A program made the position numbers and the translations under genes. Below the pieces are notes generated by a model, which made no database searches, was not told the DNA's origin, and worked only from the letters and a program-made list of their open reading frames with translations. Shown here in pieces: positions 43,946 through 53,131 of a stretch of 64,000 bases of DNA. Source of the DNA: Anaerorhabdus furcosa (GTDB lineage Bacteria > Bacillota_I > Bacilli_A > Erysipelotrichales > Erysipelotrichaceae); assembly GCF_900167375.1 (NCBI RefSeq), contig NZ_FUWY01000005.1, positions 1 through 64,000 on the forward strand, in the 5' to 3' direction. Positions within the stretch are counted from its first letter, which is position 1. The number at the start of each line of letters is the position of its first letter.

Positions 43946-44611
43946 TTATGCAACAAAGTAATTAAGTAGATTGAATAAGAGTAAAACAAATCCAAGACTG
44001 AACATTCCTGGAAGAAATGAATGAGTCTGATTATATAAATAAGAAATAATAATTGTGATTACAAAATAGAACAGATAACCCTTTAACCAAGCAATCATAT
44101 CAAATGGAATGTAGGTAACTGTGAATAATAAAGCAAATATGAATCCAGATAAGAGAATAACAACAGCTTCAGCGTGTTTTAATTTCAATCGATCAGTAAC
44201 ACATTTGAAGACGATAACATAATTCATAGCGAAGACAAATGTATTAATAATCAGTATTGGAACAATGAACCAAGAAAAAGCTTGGAGTGATTCTTTTGCA
44301 ATAAGTGGCAGGAATGCGTTTAAATAGTTCGTATTAGCCCAAACTAAAAATGACATGATAAGTATACCAATAATAGTAAAGAAGATAGCTTCTTTATAAT
44401 CATCCTTAAAACGATTCCCGTGAATTGCAAGTAAGTCCCAATTTTGAATCATTAATAATAGTCCAGATAAACTCACAGCAAATGTATATGATATTAATGA
44501 ATTTTGAATAATCATATTAATGAGTGGAGAAAAAACTGGAACGATTAGAAAGTAACATATTGATAAAATAATACGGCTATAGGGCAAAGTTGTAGATTCA
44601 TTACTCATCAT
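43946..44611 (-). CDS. Polytopic membrane protein, perhaps a degenerate CPBP protease
   Basis: This 221-residue protein has about seven hydrophobic helices and was not recognised with certainty. The helix pattern and length recall CPBP intramembrane proteases (CAAX/bacteriocin-processing family), but the EExxxR and HxxxN-type catalytic motifs are not visible. It would therefore be inactive or unrelated. GGGGGTTAG precedes the start. It converges with hpf. Confidence 0.6.
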   Translation of the reverse strand: MMSNESTTLPYSRIILSICYFLIVPVFSPLINMIIQNSLISYTFAVSLSGLLLMIQNWDLLAIHGNRFKDDYKEAIFFTIIGILIMSFLVWANTNYLNAFLPLIAKESLQAFSWFIVPILIINTFVFAMNYVIVFKCVTDRLKLKHAEAVVILLSGFIFALLFTVTYIPFDMIAWLKGYLFYFVITIIISYLYNQTHSFLPGMFSLGFVLLLFNLLNYFVA

Positions 44612-44762
44612 CTAACCCCCTTCGAGTTTACTTGAAAATTATATCAAGAAAGCAATAAAAAGCAAGTGCTATTAGATGGAGAAAAAAATAGTATCTACAA
44701 TTACGAGAAAAGGGTACTCATTCATTAATTTTTATCATATAAATGGATTAGGAGGGGGATTT

Positions 44763-45089
44763 ATGTTAACAAAACCATTAAGTGATAAAGATAAAAAATC
44801 ATTTATAATGATCTTAGCAAAGGCTTATATGAGATCAAAGCGAAGAATACAAATGTATAAATTCTTAAGCGTTGAAGAGAATAAATCTTACTATTCAAGT
44901 GAATTAAGTACTGTTTACTTAGTAAATTCAACAATTTTGTTGTGTAGTCCAACAAGTCAGTTTATTTTAAAAAATGAGTTTTTTAGTTATCCAAACCCCA
45001 ATTGGTATATAGAGTATTATTCTAGAAGTAGCTATTATCGACTAAAAAAGCAAGCGATTGACGAATTTATTGATTGTCTTAACATCTAA
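44763..45089 (+). CDS. Small basic protein of unknown function
   Basis: This 108-residue protein starts at 44763 after GGAGGGG; an upstream ATG at 44676 has no ribosome binding site. It is rich in Lys, Ser and Tyr, with MILAKAYMRSKRRIQMYKFLS and YPNPNWYIEYYSRSSYYRLKK. No signal peptide is evident. It sits 30 nt before an acyl carrier protein gene. From memory, mycoplasmas have a small uncharacterised protein (MG284) close to an acyl carrier gene (MG287), so a homology search against that family would be useful. Confidence 0.62.
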   Translation: MLTKPLSDKDKKSFIMILAKAYMRSKRRIQMYKFLSVEENKSYYSSELSTVYLVNSTILLCSPTSQFILKNEFFSYPNPNWYIEYYSRSSYYRLKKQAIDEFIDCLNI

Positions 45090-45119
45090 AAAATGATAAA
45101 ATCTCCGTGAGGTGTAGAC

Positions 45120-45347
45120 ATGGAAACGTTCAACACAATAAAAGGTTACCTTGAGCAATCAATCAATAAAAAATGCGAAGTCATGGAAGAAACAACATTT
45201 GAAGAATTAGGGCTAGATTCTTTCGGGGTTGTTGATTTTGCACTTGGGTTAGAAGAAAAGTTTGGGATTACTTTTTTTGATGAAGAATTACATGATATTA
45301 ACACTATCAAAGATATGGTAGATGTTTTGAATCGCCATATAATTTAA
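45120..45347 (+). CDS. acpP: Acyl carrier protein
   Basis: This 75-residue four-helix carrier holds acyl chains on a 4'-phosphopantetheine attached to the Ser in GLDSFGVVDFALGLEEKFGI. The usual motif is DSLD or DSLT; here Phe-Gly follows the Ser. The small size and acidity are typical. GAGGTG precedes the ATG. No fatty acid synthesis gene is nearby, so its partner enzymes are unknown; it might serve lipid or cell-envelope acylation. ptsI follows after 12 nt. Confidence 0.88.
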   Translation: METFNTIKGYLEQSINKKCEVMEETTFEELGLDSFGVVDFALGLEEKFGITFFDEELHDINTIKDMVDVLNRHII

Positions 45348-45359
45348 GGAGGGATATCT

Positions 45360-47063
45360 ATGTTGAAAGGTATAGCAGCATCATCGGGAGTTGCAATTGC
45401 AAAGGTTTATAAATTACAACAACCAGAACTTAAAATTGAAAAAGTACAAAGTTCTTCTGAAGAAGAAATTGCAAAGCTAGAAAAAGCATTTGAGAAAACA
45501 ATTGCTGACATTGAAGTTATTAAGGAAAGAGCATCTGGTAATTTATCAGAAGAAGAATTAGCTATTTTTGACGCTCACTTAATGATGGCAAATGACCCTG
45601 AATTAAAAGGCCAAATTGAAGAAATGATTAAAAATGATGGCATCAATGCAGAATATGCTACTGAACAAGTTGCTAACATGATGGTAGGTATGTTTGAAAG
45701 TATGGATGATGCATACTTCAAAGAAAGAGCCGCTGATGTAAAAGACGTTACTTTCCGTTTACAATGCAATCTTGCAGGAGCAATCATTCCTGATTTAACA
45801 ACAATTAATGAAGAAGTAATCATTGTTGCAGAAGATTTAACACCTTCTGACACAGCTCAATTAAATAAAAAATATACACTTGGATTTGCTACTGCAATTG
45901 GTGGTAGAACATCTCACTCTGCAATCATGGCAAGAAGTTTAGAAATTCCTGCAGTTGTTGGTTGTGCAGCAATTATGGAAGAAGCTAAACAAGGTGATGT
46001 TCTTGTTTTAGATGCAATTGATGGTGTAGTAATTTTAAATCCAACAGAAGATCAAATTAATGAATTTGGTGCAAAACGTGCTAAATTTATTGAAGAAAAA
46101 GAAGCTCTTAAGATTCTTATTAGCGAAAAGAGTGTTACTCTTGATGGTCATGAAGTTGAACTTGCAGGAAATATTGGAACTCCAAAAGATGTTGAAGGTG
46201 TTCTTGCAAATGGTGGTGAAGGTGTAGGGTTATACCGTACAGAATTCTTATATATGGATTCAGATAACTTCCCAACAGAAGATGAACAATTTGAAGCTTA
46301 CAAGACAGTTCTTGAAGCAATGGGTAATAAAAAAGTTGTTATTCGTACATTAGATATTGGTGGCGATAAGAAATTAAGTTACTTCACATTCCCAGAAGAA
46401 ATGAATCCATTCTTAGGGTATCGTGCAATTCGTCTTTGCTTAGACCGTACAGATATTTTTAGAACTCAATTACGTGCTTTAATTCGTGCTAGTGCATATG
46501 GACACTTATGTATCATGTTCCCTATGATTGCTACATTAAAAGAATTTAGAGCTGCTAAAGCATTATTCAATGAAGAAAAAGAAAATTTAATTCGTGAAGG
46601 TGTAAAAATTGGAGATAAGATTGAAGTAGGTATCATGGTTGAAATTCCTGCTGCTGCTGTTCTTGCTGATCAATTCGCTAAAGAAGCAGATTTCTTCTCA
46701 ATTGGTACAAATGACTTAGTTCAATATTCAATGGCTGCAGATAGAATGAGTGAAAAAGTATCCTATCTATACCAACCAATGAACCCATCTTTATTACGTT
46801 TAATTAAAATGGCAATTGATGGTGCTCATAAAGAAGGTAAATGGTGTGGAATGTGTGGAGAAATGGCTGGTGATGAATTAGCTGCTCCAGTATTACTAGG
46901 ACTTGGACTTGATGAATTCTCAATGAGCGCTTCAAGTATCTTACGTGCTCGTAAAATGATTCGTTCACTTAAAAAATCGGATATGGAAGAACTAGCAAAT
47001 AAAGCACTTGCAAGCGAAACTATGGAAGATGTCATCGAATTAGTGAAAAATAGTTTAAAATAA
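45360..47063 (+). CDS. ptsI: PTS enzyme I
   Basis: This phosphoenolpyruvate-protein phosphotransferase takes phosphate from PEP and passes it to HPr, starting PTS sugar uptake. The 567-residue protein has the N-terminal HPr-binding domain ([14 protein letters not shown]), the active His in [21 protein letters not shown] (about 189), and the C-terminal PEP-binding barrel with [23 protein letters not shown] and [16 protein letters not shown]. HPr is not adjacent, unlike the usual ptsHI order. Confidence 0.97.
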   Translation: MLKGIAASSGVAIAKVYKLQQPELKIEKVQSSSEEEIAKLEKAFEKTIADIEVIKERASGNLSEEELAIFDAHLMMANDPELKGQIEEMIKNDGINAEYATEQVANMMVGMFESMDDAYFKERAADVKDVTFRLQCNLAGAIIPDLTTINEEVIIVAEDLTPSDTAQLNKKYTLGFATAIGGRTSHSAIMARSLEIPAVVGCAAIMEEAKQGDVLVLDAIDGVVILNPTEDQINEFGAKRAKFIEEKEALKILISEKSVTLDGHEVELAGNIGTPKDVEGVLANGGEGVGLYRTEFLYMDSDNFPTEDEQFEAYKTVLEAMGNKKVVIRTLDIGGDKKLSYFTFPEEMNPFLGYRAIRLCLDRTDIFRTQLRALIRASAYGHLCIMFPMIATLKEFRAAKALFNEEKENLIREGVKIGDKIEVGIMVEIPAAAVLADQFAKEADFFSIGTNDLVQYSMAADRMSEKVSYLYQPMNPSLLRLIKMAIDGAHKEGKWCGMCGEMAGDELAAPVLLGLGLDEFSMSASSILRARKMIRSLKKSDMEELANKALASETMEDVIELVKNSLK

Positions 47064-47072
47064 GTTAAAATA

Positions 47073-47098
47073 AGAGTGTGAGTGTTCACACTCTTTCT
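47073..47098 (+). terminator. ptsI terminator
   Basis: AGAGTGTGA and TCACACTCT pair around GTGT and are followed by TTCTTTTT. Confidence 0.85.
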
Positions 47099-47115
47099 TT
47101 TTGAGGAGATATAAA

Positions 47116-47586
47116 ATGAAAAAAGTAATCTTTATCTCAAGTACTGGGGGACATCTAACGGAATTAATGCAGCTTGCTCCGATGTTTGATGGAGTTGATG
47201 CAACTCTTATTACTGAAAATACAGCTTCAAATAGCTCGTTAAAAGATAAGTATGGGAGCAAATTTCATACACTTGTTTATGGAACGAAACAACATTTGTT
47301 TTCATACTTATTTATCTTCGCATTTAATATATTAAAATCATTTGTTCTATTTATTAAGATAAGACCAGATTATATTATTACAACAGGAACACATACTGCT
47401 GTACCCATGTGCAAAATAGCGCATCTATTTAAGAAGAAGGTCATCTATATTGAAACTTTTGCGAATTCTAAAACACCGACTCAAGCTGGACAAATGATTT
47501 ATCCAATTGCGGATTTATTTATTGTTCAATGGGAGAGTATGTTAGAGGTATATCCTAAAGCAGTCTATGGGGGGTGGATTTTCTAA
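47116..47586 (+). CDS. Alg14-like glycosyltransferase subunit (PssD/Cps14F type)
   Basis: This 156-residue protein begins with the nucleotide-sugar-binding pattern IFISSTGGHLTELMQL. A membrane-associated segment (LFIFAFNILKSFVLFIK) follows, then YIITTGTHTAVPMCKIA and VIYIETFANSK, as in the Alg14 family. Alg14-like proteins anchor a soluble Alg13-like partner to the membrane. The start is the ATG at 47116 behind GAGGAG. Its stop overlaps the next gene (TAATG), which encodes the partner. Confidence 0.83.
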   Translation: MKKVIFISSTGGHLTELMQLAPMFDGVDATLITENTASNSSLKDKYGSKFHTLVYGTKQHLFSYLFIFAFNILKSFVLFIKIRPDYIITTGTHTAVPMCKIAHLFKKKVIYIETFANSKTPTQAGQMIYPIADLFIVQWESMLEVYPKAVYGGWIF

Positions 47587-48065
47587 TGATATTAGTTACA
47601 CTTGGGACGCAAGATAAGTCATTCAAGCGCTTGTTAGAAGCAATTGATAAACAAATTGAAGCGGGAGTCATTTTAGATCGTGTTGTTGTACAAGCAGGAT
47701 ACACAACTTATCATTCAAACAACATGGAGGTTTTTGATTATATTGATCGTGACGAATTTGCAAAATTATTACAAGAGGCTGATTTGATACTTACTCATGG
47801 TGGTGTAGGGACAATTATGACAGCATTAAAAAGTGGTAAGAAGGTAATTGGAGCGGCGCGATTAAGTGAATTTGGTGAACATCACAATGATCATCAAACA
47901 CAAATTCTGGAAAGTTTTGATGAACAAGGATACCTCATCTATGCTAGGGATTTAAATCAATTTAGTGAATATATAGAAAAGAGTAAAACATTTACTCCAA
48001 AACCACTTGTGAGTAATACGGAGTCTTTTATCAAGCTGATAGAAGATTTTATGGAAAAAAACTAG
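47586..48065 (+). CDS. Alg13-like glycosyltransferase subunit (PssE/Cps14G type)
   Basis: This 159-residue protein is the C-terminal, UDP-sugar-binding half of a split GT28-type transferase. It begins MILVTLGTQDKSFKRLLEAI and contains the donor-binding LILTHGGVGTIMTALKSGKKVIGAARL. With the Alg14-like subunit it should add a hexose (galactose or GlcNAc) to a lipid-linked sugar. The pair stands alone between ptsI and the pyr operon, away from the polysaccharide cluster at 58.5 kb. Confidence 0.83.
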   Translation: MILVTLGTQDKSFKRLLEAIDKQIEAGVILDRVVVQAGYTTYHSNNMEVFDYIDRDEFAKLLQEADLILTHGGVGTIMTALKSGKKVIGAARLSEFGEHHNDHQTQILESFDEQGYLIYARDLNQFSEYIEKSKTFTPKPLVSNTESFIKLIEDFMEKN

Positions 48066-48095
48066 AAAATATCTATTAAATAAAATTTGATATGA

Positions 48096-48199
48096 TATAA
48101 TGACAATGGCTTTAATGAAATGCGTGACGTTTCGAAGAAATCAAATTTTTTATAGTAACTACTGATGACCTTCGAACTCATGTTTTGAAGGTTTTTTTA
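48096..48199 (+). promoter_or_regulatory. pyr operon leader with attenuator
   Basis: After a TATAAT (48096-48101) the leader contains a terminator: ACCTTCGAAC (48168-48177) pairs with GTTTTGAAGGT (48182-48192), followed by T7. An upstream segment GTTTCGAAG (48129-48137) can pair instead with CTTCGAAC in the terminator's 5' arm, giving an exclusive antiterminator. A 19-codon ORF (48106-48165, start MALMKCVTF) ends 3 nt before the terminator and carries a T6 tract, like the E. coli pyrBI leader, but it lacks a ribosome binding site. No PyrR-binding loop was recognised. Confidence 0.6.
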
Positions 48200-48209
48200 T
48201 GGAGGAAAT

Positions 48210-49490
48210 ATGAGCAAATTATTTCAAAATGGTAATGTTTATATCAAGGGTAAATTTCAAGAAAAAGATTTTATGATTGATGATGAAGGCTGTATTGTCA
48301 TTGCCGATAAAATAGATGTGGATGAGGTCGAGGAAGTGATTGATTGTGCAGGATTGCATGTCTTCCCAGGTTTTATTGATCCACATGTTCATTTAAGAGA
48401 ACCAGGTTATTCGTACAAAGAAACGATGAAATCAGGAACAAAAGCAGCAGCACATGGGGGATATACAACAGTGTTTGCAATGCCCAATGTGAATCCAGTT
48501 CCAGATTCAGCCCAACATATTGAACAGTTAGGAAAATTGATTGATCAAGATGCATGCATTCATGTCTTACCGATTGCCTCAATAACACAAGGTCAAAAAG
48601 GAGTAGGGAAACTTGTTGATTTTGATGAGTTACTACCACATACTTATTTGTTTTCAGATGATGGAAAAGGTGTGCAAGAGGCATCAATGATGAAGAAAGC
48701 AATGGAGAGTTGTCAAAGAAATAATGCAATCATTATTGCTCATTGTGAGGATGAAGCACTGCTAAAGGAACATGGATGTATACATGATGGTAAAAAAGCA
48801 AAGGAATTTAATTTGGTAGGTATTTCAAGTGAATCTGAATATGCTCAAGTTAAGCGTGATCTTGATTTAGTAAGAGAAACCAATTGCCAATATCATATTT
48901 GTCATATTTCAACAAAAGAATCAGTAGCATATTTAAGACAAGCAAAAAAAGAGGGATATCCTGTAAGTGGTGAAGTTACACCTCATCATTTATTCTTATG
49001 TGAAGATGATATCGTTGAAAATCATGGAAGATTTAAGATGAATCCACCACTAAGAACAAAAGAAGATCAAGAAGCACTTCTACAAGGATTACTTGATGGA
49101 ACAATCGATTGTATCTCAACAGATCAAGCACCACACAGTGATGAAGAAAAAAATTGCACAATGGACAAAGCTAGCATGGGAATTGTTGGAAATGAAATTG
49201 CCTTTCCTCTAGTTTATACAAAACTTGTAAAAGAGAAAAAATGTTCGCTTGAAGATGTCATGGAGTGGATGAGTGGACATGCAGCAGATATATTTGGAGT
49301 AGATGGTGGCGAGATTGTAAGTTTTGAAAAAGCGAATATTACTATATTCAATTTGAATGATCGCCAACAAGTACGCTCAAGAGAATTTGAATCAAAAGGT
49401 AAGAGTACACCGTTTGAGGGACAATGGTTACAAAGTAAATGCTACATGACCATCAAAGATGGTGACATTGTTTATAGAAAGGGTATTTAA
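48210..49490 (+). CDS. pyrC: Dihydroorotase
   Basis: This zinc enzyme closes carbamoyl-aspartate to dihydroorotate. The 426-residue length is typical of the type I (PyrC of Bacillus) class. The metal site DPHVHLREPGY contains the HxH pair, followed by AMPNVNPVPDS, HCEDEALL, HICHIST and the Asp in ISTDQAPHSDEEK. It is the first gene of pyrCKDFE behind the leader. pyrB and carAB are not next to it. Confidence 0.95.
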   Translation: MSKLFQNGNVYIKGKFQEKDFMIDDEGCIVIADKIDVDEVEEVIDCAGLHVFPGFIDPHVHLREPGYSYKETMKSGTKAAAHGGYTTVFAMPNVNPVPDSAQHIEQLGKLIDQDACIHVLPIASITQGQKGVGKLVDFDELLPHTYLFSDDGKGVQEASMMKKAMESCQRNNAIIIAHCEDEALLKEHGCIHDGKKAKEFNLVGISSESEYAQVKRDLDLVRETNCQYHICHISTKESVAYLRQAKKEGYPVSGEVTPHHLFLCEDDIVENHGRFKMNPPLRTKEDQEALLQGLLDGTIDCISTDQAPHSDEEKNCTMDKASMGIVGNEIAFPLVYTKLVKEKKCSLEDVMEWMSGHAADIFGVDGGEIVSFEKANITIFNLNDRQQVRSREFESKGKSTPFEGQWLQSKCYMTIKDGDIVYRKGI

Positions 49491-49492
49491 TT

Positions 49493-50236
49493 ATGAAATC
49501 TATACAAACCTATAAGATTCTACAAAATGAACCATTAACACAAAATGTCTACAAAATGATTCTTGAAGGGGATACAAGTTGGGTAACAAATCCAGGACAG
49601 TTTATTAATATTACAATTGACACAGAATATTTAAAAAGACCAATTAGCCTATGTGACTATGATGATTCAACTCTTACTATTATTTATAAAGTAGTCGGTG
49701 CTGGAACTAGTTGGATGGCTAAACAAGAAGTAGGAAAAGAAATAGAAGTGTTAGTAGGACTTGGAAATGGCTTTACACCACAACAGAGTAAACATGCATT
49801 GCTTGTGGGTGGAGGTGTAGGAGTTCCACCACTATATCGGTTATGCAAAGATCTAATTGAAAAAGGTGTAGAGGTAGAAGTAGTATTGGGATTTAATACA
49901 AAAAGTGAATGTTTCTATGAAAATGAATTTAAGCTTCTTGGTGCCTCTGTTACAGTATGTACGGTAGATGGAAGTTATGGAACAAAAGGGTTTGTATCAG
50001 AAGTTATTCAAGGAGACTTAAAAAATTATCCTTATTATAGTTGTGGACCACTTCCAATGTTAAAGGCTGTATTTGATGCATCAAACACCCAAGGACAATT
50101 ATCATTTGAAGAAAGAATGGGTTGTGGATTTGGTGCTTGTATGGGATGTAGTTGTAAGACACTGACAGGCTATAAACGTATTTGTGTTGAAGGACCAGTC
50201 ATGAAAAGTGAGGAAATCTTATGGACAAAAGATTAA
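49493..50236 (+). CDS. pyrK: Dihydroorotate dehydrogenase electron transfer subunit PyrK
   Basis: This 247-residue FAD/[2Fe-2S] protein lets PyrD-1B use NAD+. The FAD domain contains LKRPISLCDYD, the NAD-binding GGGVGVPPLYRLCK follows, and the C-terminal cysteine cluster is in GCGFGACMGCSC with a further Cys in KRICVEG. It is 2 nt from pyrC and overlaps pyrD by 16 nt. Confidence 0.95.
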   Translation: MKSIQTYKILQNEPLTQNVYKMILEGDTSWVTNPGQFINITIDTEYLKRPISLCDYDDSTLTIIYKVVGAGTSWMAKQEVGKEIEVLVGLGNGFTPQQSKHALLVGGGVGVPPLYRLCKDLIEKGVEVEVVLGFNTKSECFYENEFKLLGASVTVCTVDGSYGTKGFVSEVIQGDLKNYPYYSCGPLPMLKAVFDASNTQGQLSFEERMGCGFGACMGCSCKTLTGYKRICVEGPVMKSEEILWTKD

Positions 50237-51138
50237 GCGTAACACTCTCAGGGTGGAAATTGGATAATCCTGTAATACCAGCAAGTGGAACCTTTGGGTT
50301 TGGTTATGAATTTGCACAATTTTATGACATCAACGAGTTAGGAAGTATTGCGACAAAAGGAACTACGAAAGAAGCACGATTTGGAAATCCTACGCCAAGA
50401 ATTGCAGAATGTGATCGAGGGATGATTAATGCAGTAGGACTTCAAAATCCTGGTATTGATGAAGTAATTCAAACAGAATTTAAAAAGTTAAAAGAAGTTT
50501 ATCATAAAAAAGTAGTCGCAAATATTTCTGGATTTGCTTTAGAAGAATATGTAGAATGTGCTAAAAAAATGGATAAGGAAGATATCGTAGGTATACTTGA
50601 AATTAATATTTCTTGTCCAAATGTTAAACATGGTGGAATGAGTTTTGGAACAGATCCAAAAATTGCGGCAGAGATTACAAAAGCAGTTAAGGCAGTGACA
50701 ACCAAACCAGTATATATTAAGTTATCACCTAATGTAACAGATATTGTTGAAATTGCTAAGGCGGTGGAAGAAGCTGGTGCAGATGGAATTTGTATGATTA
50801 ATACACTTCTTGGGGCAAGATTTGATTTAAAAACAGGGAAACCAATTATCGCTAACATAATGGGTGGGTTTAGTGGACCTGCAATTAAACCAATCGCTCT
50901 TCGAATGGTATATCAAGTTTATAAAGCAGTACGCATTCCTATCATTGGAATTGGAGGAATCGCAACTGCAGAGGATGTAATTGAAATGATGATTGCAGGA
51001 GCTACCGCAATTCAAGTAGGTGCAGAGAATTGTCGTAATCCGTATGCATGCAAAGAAATTATTGATAACTTACCCATATTAATGGATAAGTTAGGCATAG
51101 AAAAACTAGAAGACATAATTGGGAGGGCTCATCAATGA
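50221..51138 (+). CDS. pyrD: Dihydroorotate dehydrogenase, class 1B
   Basis: This FMN enzyme oxidises dihydroorotate to orotate. The 305-residue barrel has NPVIPASGTFGFGYE at the N-terminus, the catalytic Cys in INISCPNVKHGG (class 1 uses Cys as base), YIKLSPNVTDI and the phosphate-binding GIGGIATAEDVIEM. The adjoining PyrK makes it the NAD-dependent 1B type. It overlaps pyrF by 4 nt. Confidence 0.95.
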   Translation: MDKRLSVTLSGWKLDNPVIPASGTFGFGYEFAQFYDINELGSIATKGTTKEARFGNPTPRIAECDRGMINAVGLQNPGIDEVIQTEFKKLKEVYHKKVVANISGFALEEYVECAKKMDKEDIVGILEINISCPNVKHGGMSFGTDPKIAAEITKAVKAVTTKPVYIKLSPNVTDIVEIAKAVEEAGADGICMINTLLGARFDLKTGKPIIANIMGGFSGPAIKPIALRMVYQVYKAVRIPIIGIGGIATAEDVIEMMIAGATAIQVGAENCRNPYACKEIIDNLPILMDKLGIEKLEDIIGRAHQ

Positions 51139-51839
51139 GAGAAAGAGATGTCATTATCGCGTGTGATTTTTCAAGTAAGGAAGAAACATTAAATTTCCTT
51201 GATTTATTTAAGGAAGAAAAGCCATTTGTTAAGATTGGTCAAGAATTATTTTATTCAGAAGGACCTAGCATTGTTCATGAAATTAAACGTCGTGGACATA
51301 AGATTTTCTTGGATTTAAAACAACATGATATTCCAAACACAGTGTATAAAGCGATTAAAAACTTAGCAAATTTAGGAACAGATATGCTAAATGTGCATGC
51401 AGCAGGTACAATCGAAATGATGGCAGCTGCTCAAAAAGCAGTTGATGAAGTGAATCCGAATATTAAACTAATCGCAGTAACACAACTTACAAGTACATCG
51501 GAAGAAAGAATGAAAGAAGAATTATGGATTGACCATAGTTTGAATGATACGGTGGTACACTATGCTAAAAATGCTGAGAAGGCAGGACTTGCGGGTGTGG
51601 TATGTAGTCCACTTGAAGCTGGGCTTATTCGTGAAGCTTGTGGTGATAAATTTATTACAGTAACCCCAGGTATTCGTTTCAATGATGAAACAAAAGGGGA
51701 TCAAGTACGTGTTACAACACCTTCACAAGCTCGTGAAATTGGAAGTGATTATATTGTGGTAGGAAGACCAATTACGGGTGCTAGTGACCCAGTTGAAGCA
51801 TACCGCCGTTGTGTTAGAGAATTTGTAAAAGGAGAATAA
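51135..51839 (+). CDS. pyrF: Orotidine 5'-phosphate decarboxylase
   Basis: This enzyme converts OMP to UMP, the last step of de novo pyrimidine synthesis. The 234-residue barrel has IACDFSS, the active-site tetrad in [20 protein letters not shown], and the phosphate-binding TPGIRF and [14 protein letters not shown]. Start and stop both overlap neighbours by 1-4 nt. Confidence 0.95.
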   Translation: MRERDVIIACDFSSKEETLNFLDLFKEEKPFVKIGQELFYSEGPSIVHEIKRRGHKIFLDLKQHDIPNTVYKAIKNLANLGTDMLNVHAAGTIEMMAAAQKAVDEVNPNIKLIAVTQLTSTSEERMKEELWIDHSLNDTVVHYAKNAEKAGLAGVVCSPLEAGLIREACGDKFITVTPGIRFNDETKGDQVRVTTPSQAREIGSDYIVVGRPITGASDPVEAYRRCVREFVKGE

Positions 51840-52474
51840 TGATGGAAAAGTTAATTGCGAAAGATTTATTAGATATTCAAGCAGTATTTTTAAAACCAAA
51901 TGATCCATTTACATGGGCTAGTGGAATAAAATCTCCAATATATTGTGATAATCGTCTTACTCTATCTAATCCAAAAGTAAGAAGAGATGTAGAAAATGCA
52001 TTAGCTGAAATCATTAAAAAACACTATCCAGAATGTGAAGCAGTTATGGGTACTGCAACAGCGGGCATAGCACATGCAGCACTTGTTTCAGAAATTCTTG
52101 ACTTACCAATGGGTTATGTTCGTGCTAGTGCGAAAGATCATGGACGAACAAATCAAATTGAAGGAAAATGCGAACCAGGTACAAAAGTCGTTGTTGTTGA
52201 AGATTTAATTTCAACAGCTGGCTCAAGTATTGATGTAGTGAAAGTGCTACAAGAAAATGGTATTGAAGTTCTAGGGATTGCATCTATCTTTACTTATGGT
52301 ATGAAAAAAGGATTGGATCGTTTAGCTGAAGCAAATGTAAAGAATGTAAGTGCTAGTAACTTTAATGCACTTGTTGAAGTTGCGGTAGAAACTGGTTACA
52401 TTCAAGCAGAGGATTCAGAAAGATTATTAAAATTTAGAGATAATCCAAGCGATGAAAGCTGGATGGAAAAATAA
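51839..52474 (+). CDS. pyrE: Orotate phosphoribosyltransferase
   Basis: This enzyme joins orotate and PRPP to form OMP. The 211-residue protein contains [16 protein letters not shown], the loop [16 protein letters not shown] and the PRPP motif [14 protein letters not shown]. The start may be 51839 or the next ATG at 51842; the AAAGGAG site fits both. It is the last gene of the operon and is followed by a terminator. Confidence 0.95.
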   Translation: MMEKLIAKDLLDIQAVFLKPNDPFTWASGIKSPIYCDNRLTLSNPKVRRDVENALAEIIKKHYPECEAVMGTATAGIAHAALVSEILDLPMGYVRASAKDHGRTNQIEGKCEPGTKVVVVEDLISTAGSSIDVVKVLQENGIEVLGIASIFTYGMKKGLDRLAEANVKNVSASNFNALVEVAVETGYIQAEDSERLLKFRDNPSDESWMEK

Positions 52475-52500
52475 AAGCCACTTCTGTGGCTTTTTGTTTT
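52474..52500 (+). terminator. pyr operon terminator
   Basis: AAAGCCAC and GTGGCTTT pair around TTCT and are followed by TTGTTTT. Confidence 0.85.
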
Positions 52501-52557
52501 ATCGCATGTGGTATGATAGAAAGAAATACAACACATGATCTTAAAAAGGAGATGAAA

Positions 52558-53130
52558 ATGATGGATAAAGTGAGATGTAAATGGGCAGGGGACTTGCAAA
52601 TATATCGTGATTATCATGATTATGAGTGGGGAAAGCCAGTTCATGATGATCAACTCTTATTTGAAATGTTTATATTGGAAACAATGCAAGCGGGTTTATC
52701 CTGGATTACAATTTTAAAGAAAAGAGAATCTTATCGTGAAGCTTTTGATTTTTTTGATGCCTCTAAAATTATTCGTTATGATGCCGTTAAAATAGAAGAA
52801 CTGATGCAAAATGAAGGAATCATTCGAAACCGACTTAAAATAAATTCAGTGATTTCAAATGCGAAATTATATTTAGAGATTCAAGAAAAATATGGAAGTT
52901 TTAATGATTTTTTATGGAATTATGTTGATGGAAAACCACGAATGGAGAATTATAAAACAATTGAAGAAATGCCAGCAACAACCCCGTTGTCTGATCAAAT
53001 TAGCAAAGATTTAAAGAAAATGGGCTTTAAGTTTGCAGGATCAACGATTGTGTATGCGTTTATGCAAGCTGTGGGTATGGTTAATGCACATACTACCGAT
53101 TGCTTTGTCTATAAAGAAATACAAAAGTAA
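52558..53130 (+). CDS. tag: DNA-3-methyladenine glycosylase I
   Basis: This base-excision repair enzyme removes 3-methyladenine from DNA. The 190-residue protein (start at 52558 or 52561 behind AAAGGAG; the longer frame runs into the pyr terminator) has the diagnostic YHDYEWGKPVHDDQLLFEM, LETMQAGLSW, NRLKINSVISNA and the zinc-site region VGMVNAHTTDCF. It converges with the ABC permease gene with one base between the two stop codons. Confidence 0.94.
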   Translation: MMDKVRCKWAGDLQIYRDYHDYEWGKPVHDDQLLFEMFILETMQAGLSWITILKKRESYREAFDFFDASKIIRYDAVKIEELMQNEGIIRNRLKINSVISNAKLYLEIQEKYGSFNDFLWNYVDGKPRMENYKTIEEMPATTPLSDQISKDLKKMGFKFAGSTIVYAFMQAVGMVNAHTTDCFVYKEIQK

Positions 53131-53131
53131 G

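Noticed and set aside
43946-44611. Active CPBP (CAAX-type) protease
   Set aside because: The catalytic Glu/Arg and His motifs of CPBP proteases are not visible, so only a membrane protein is claimed.
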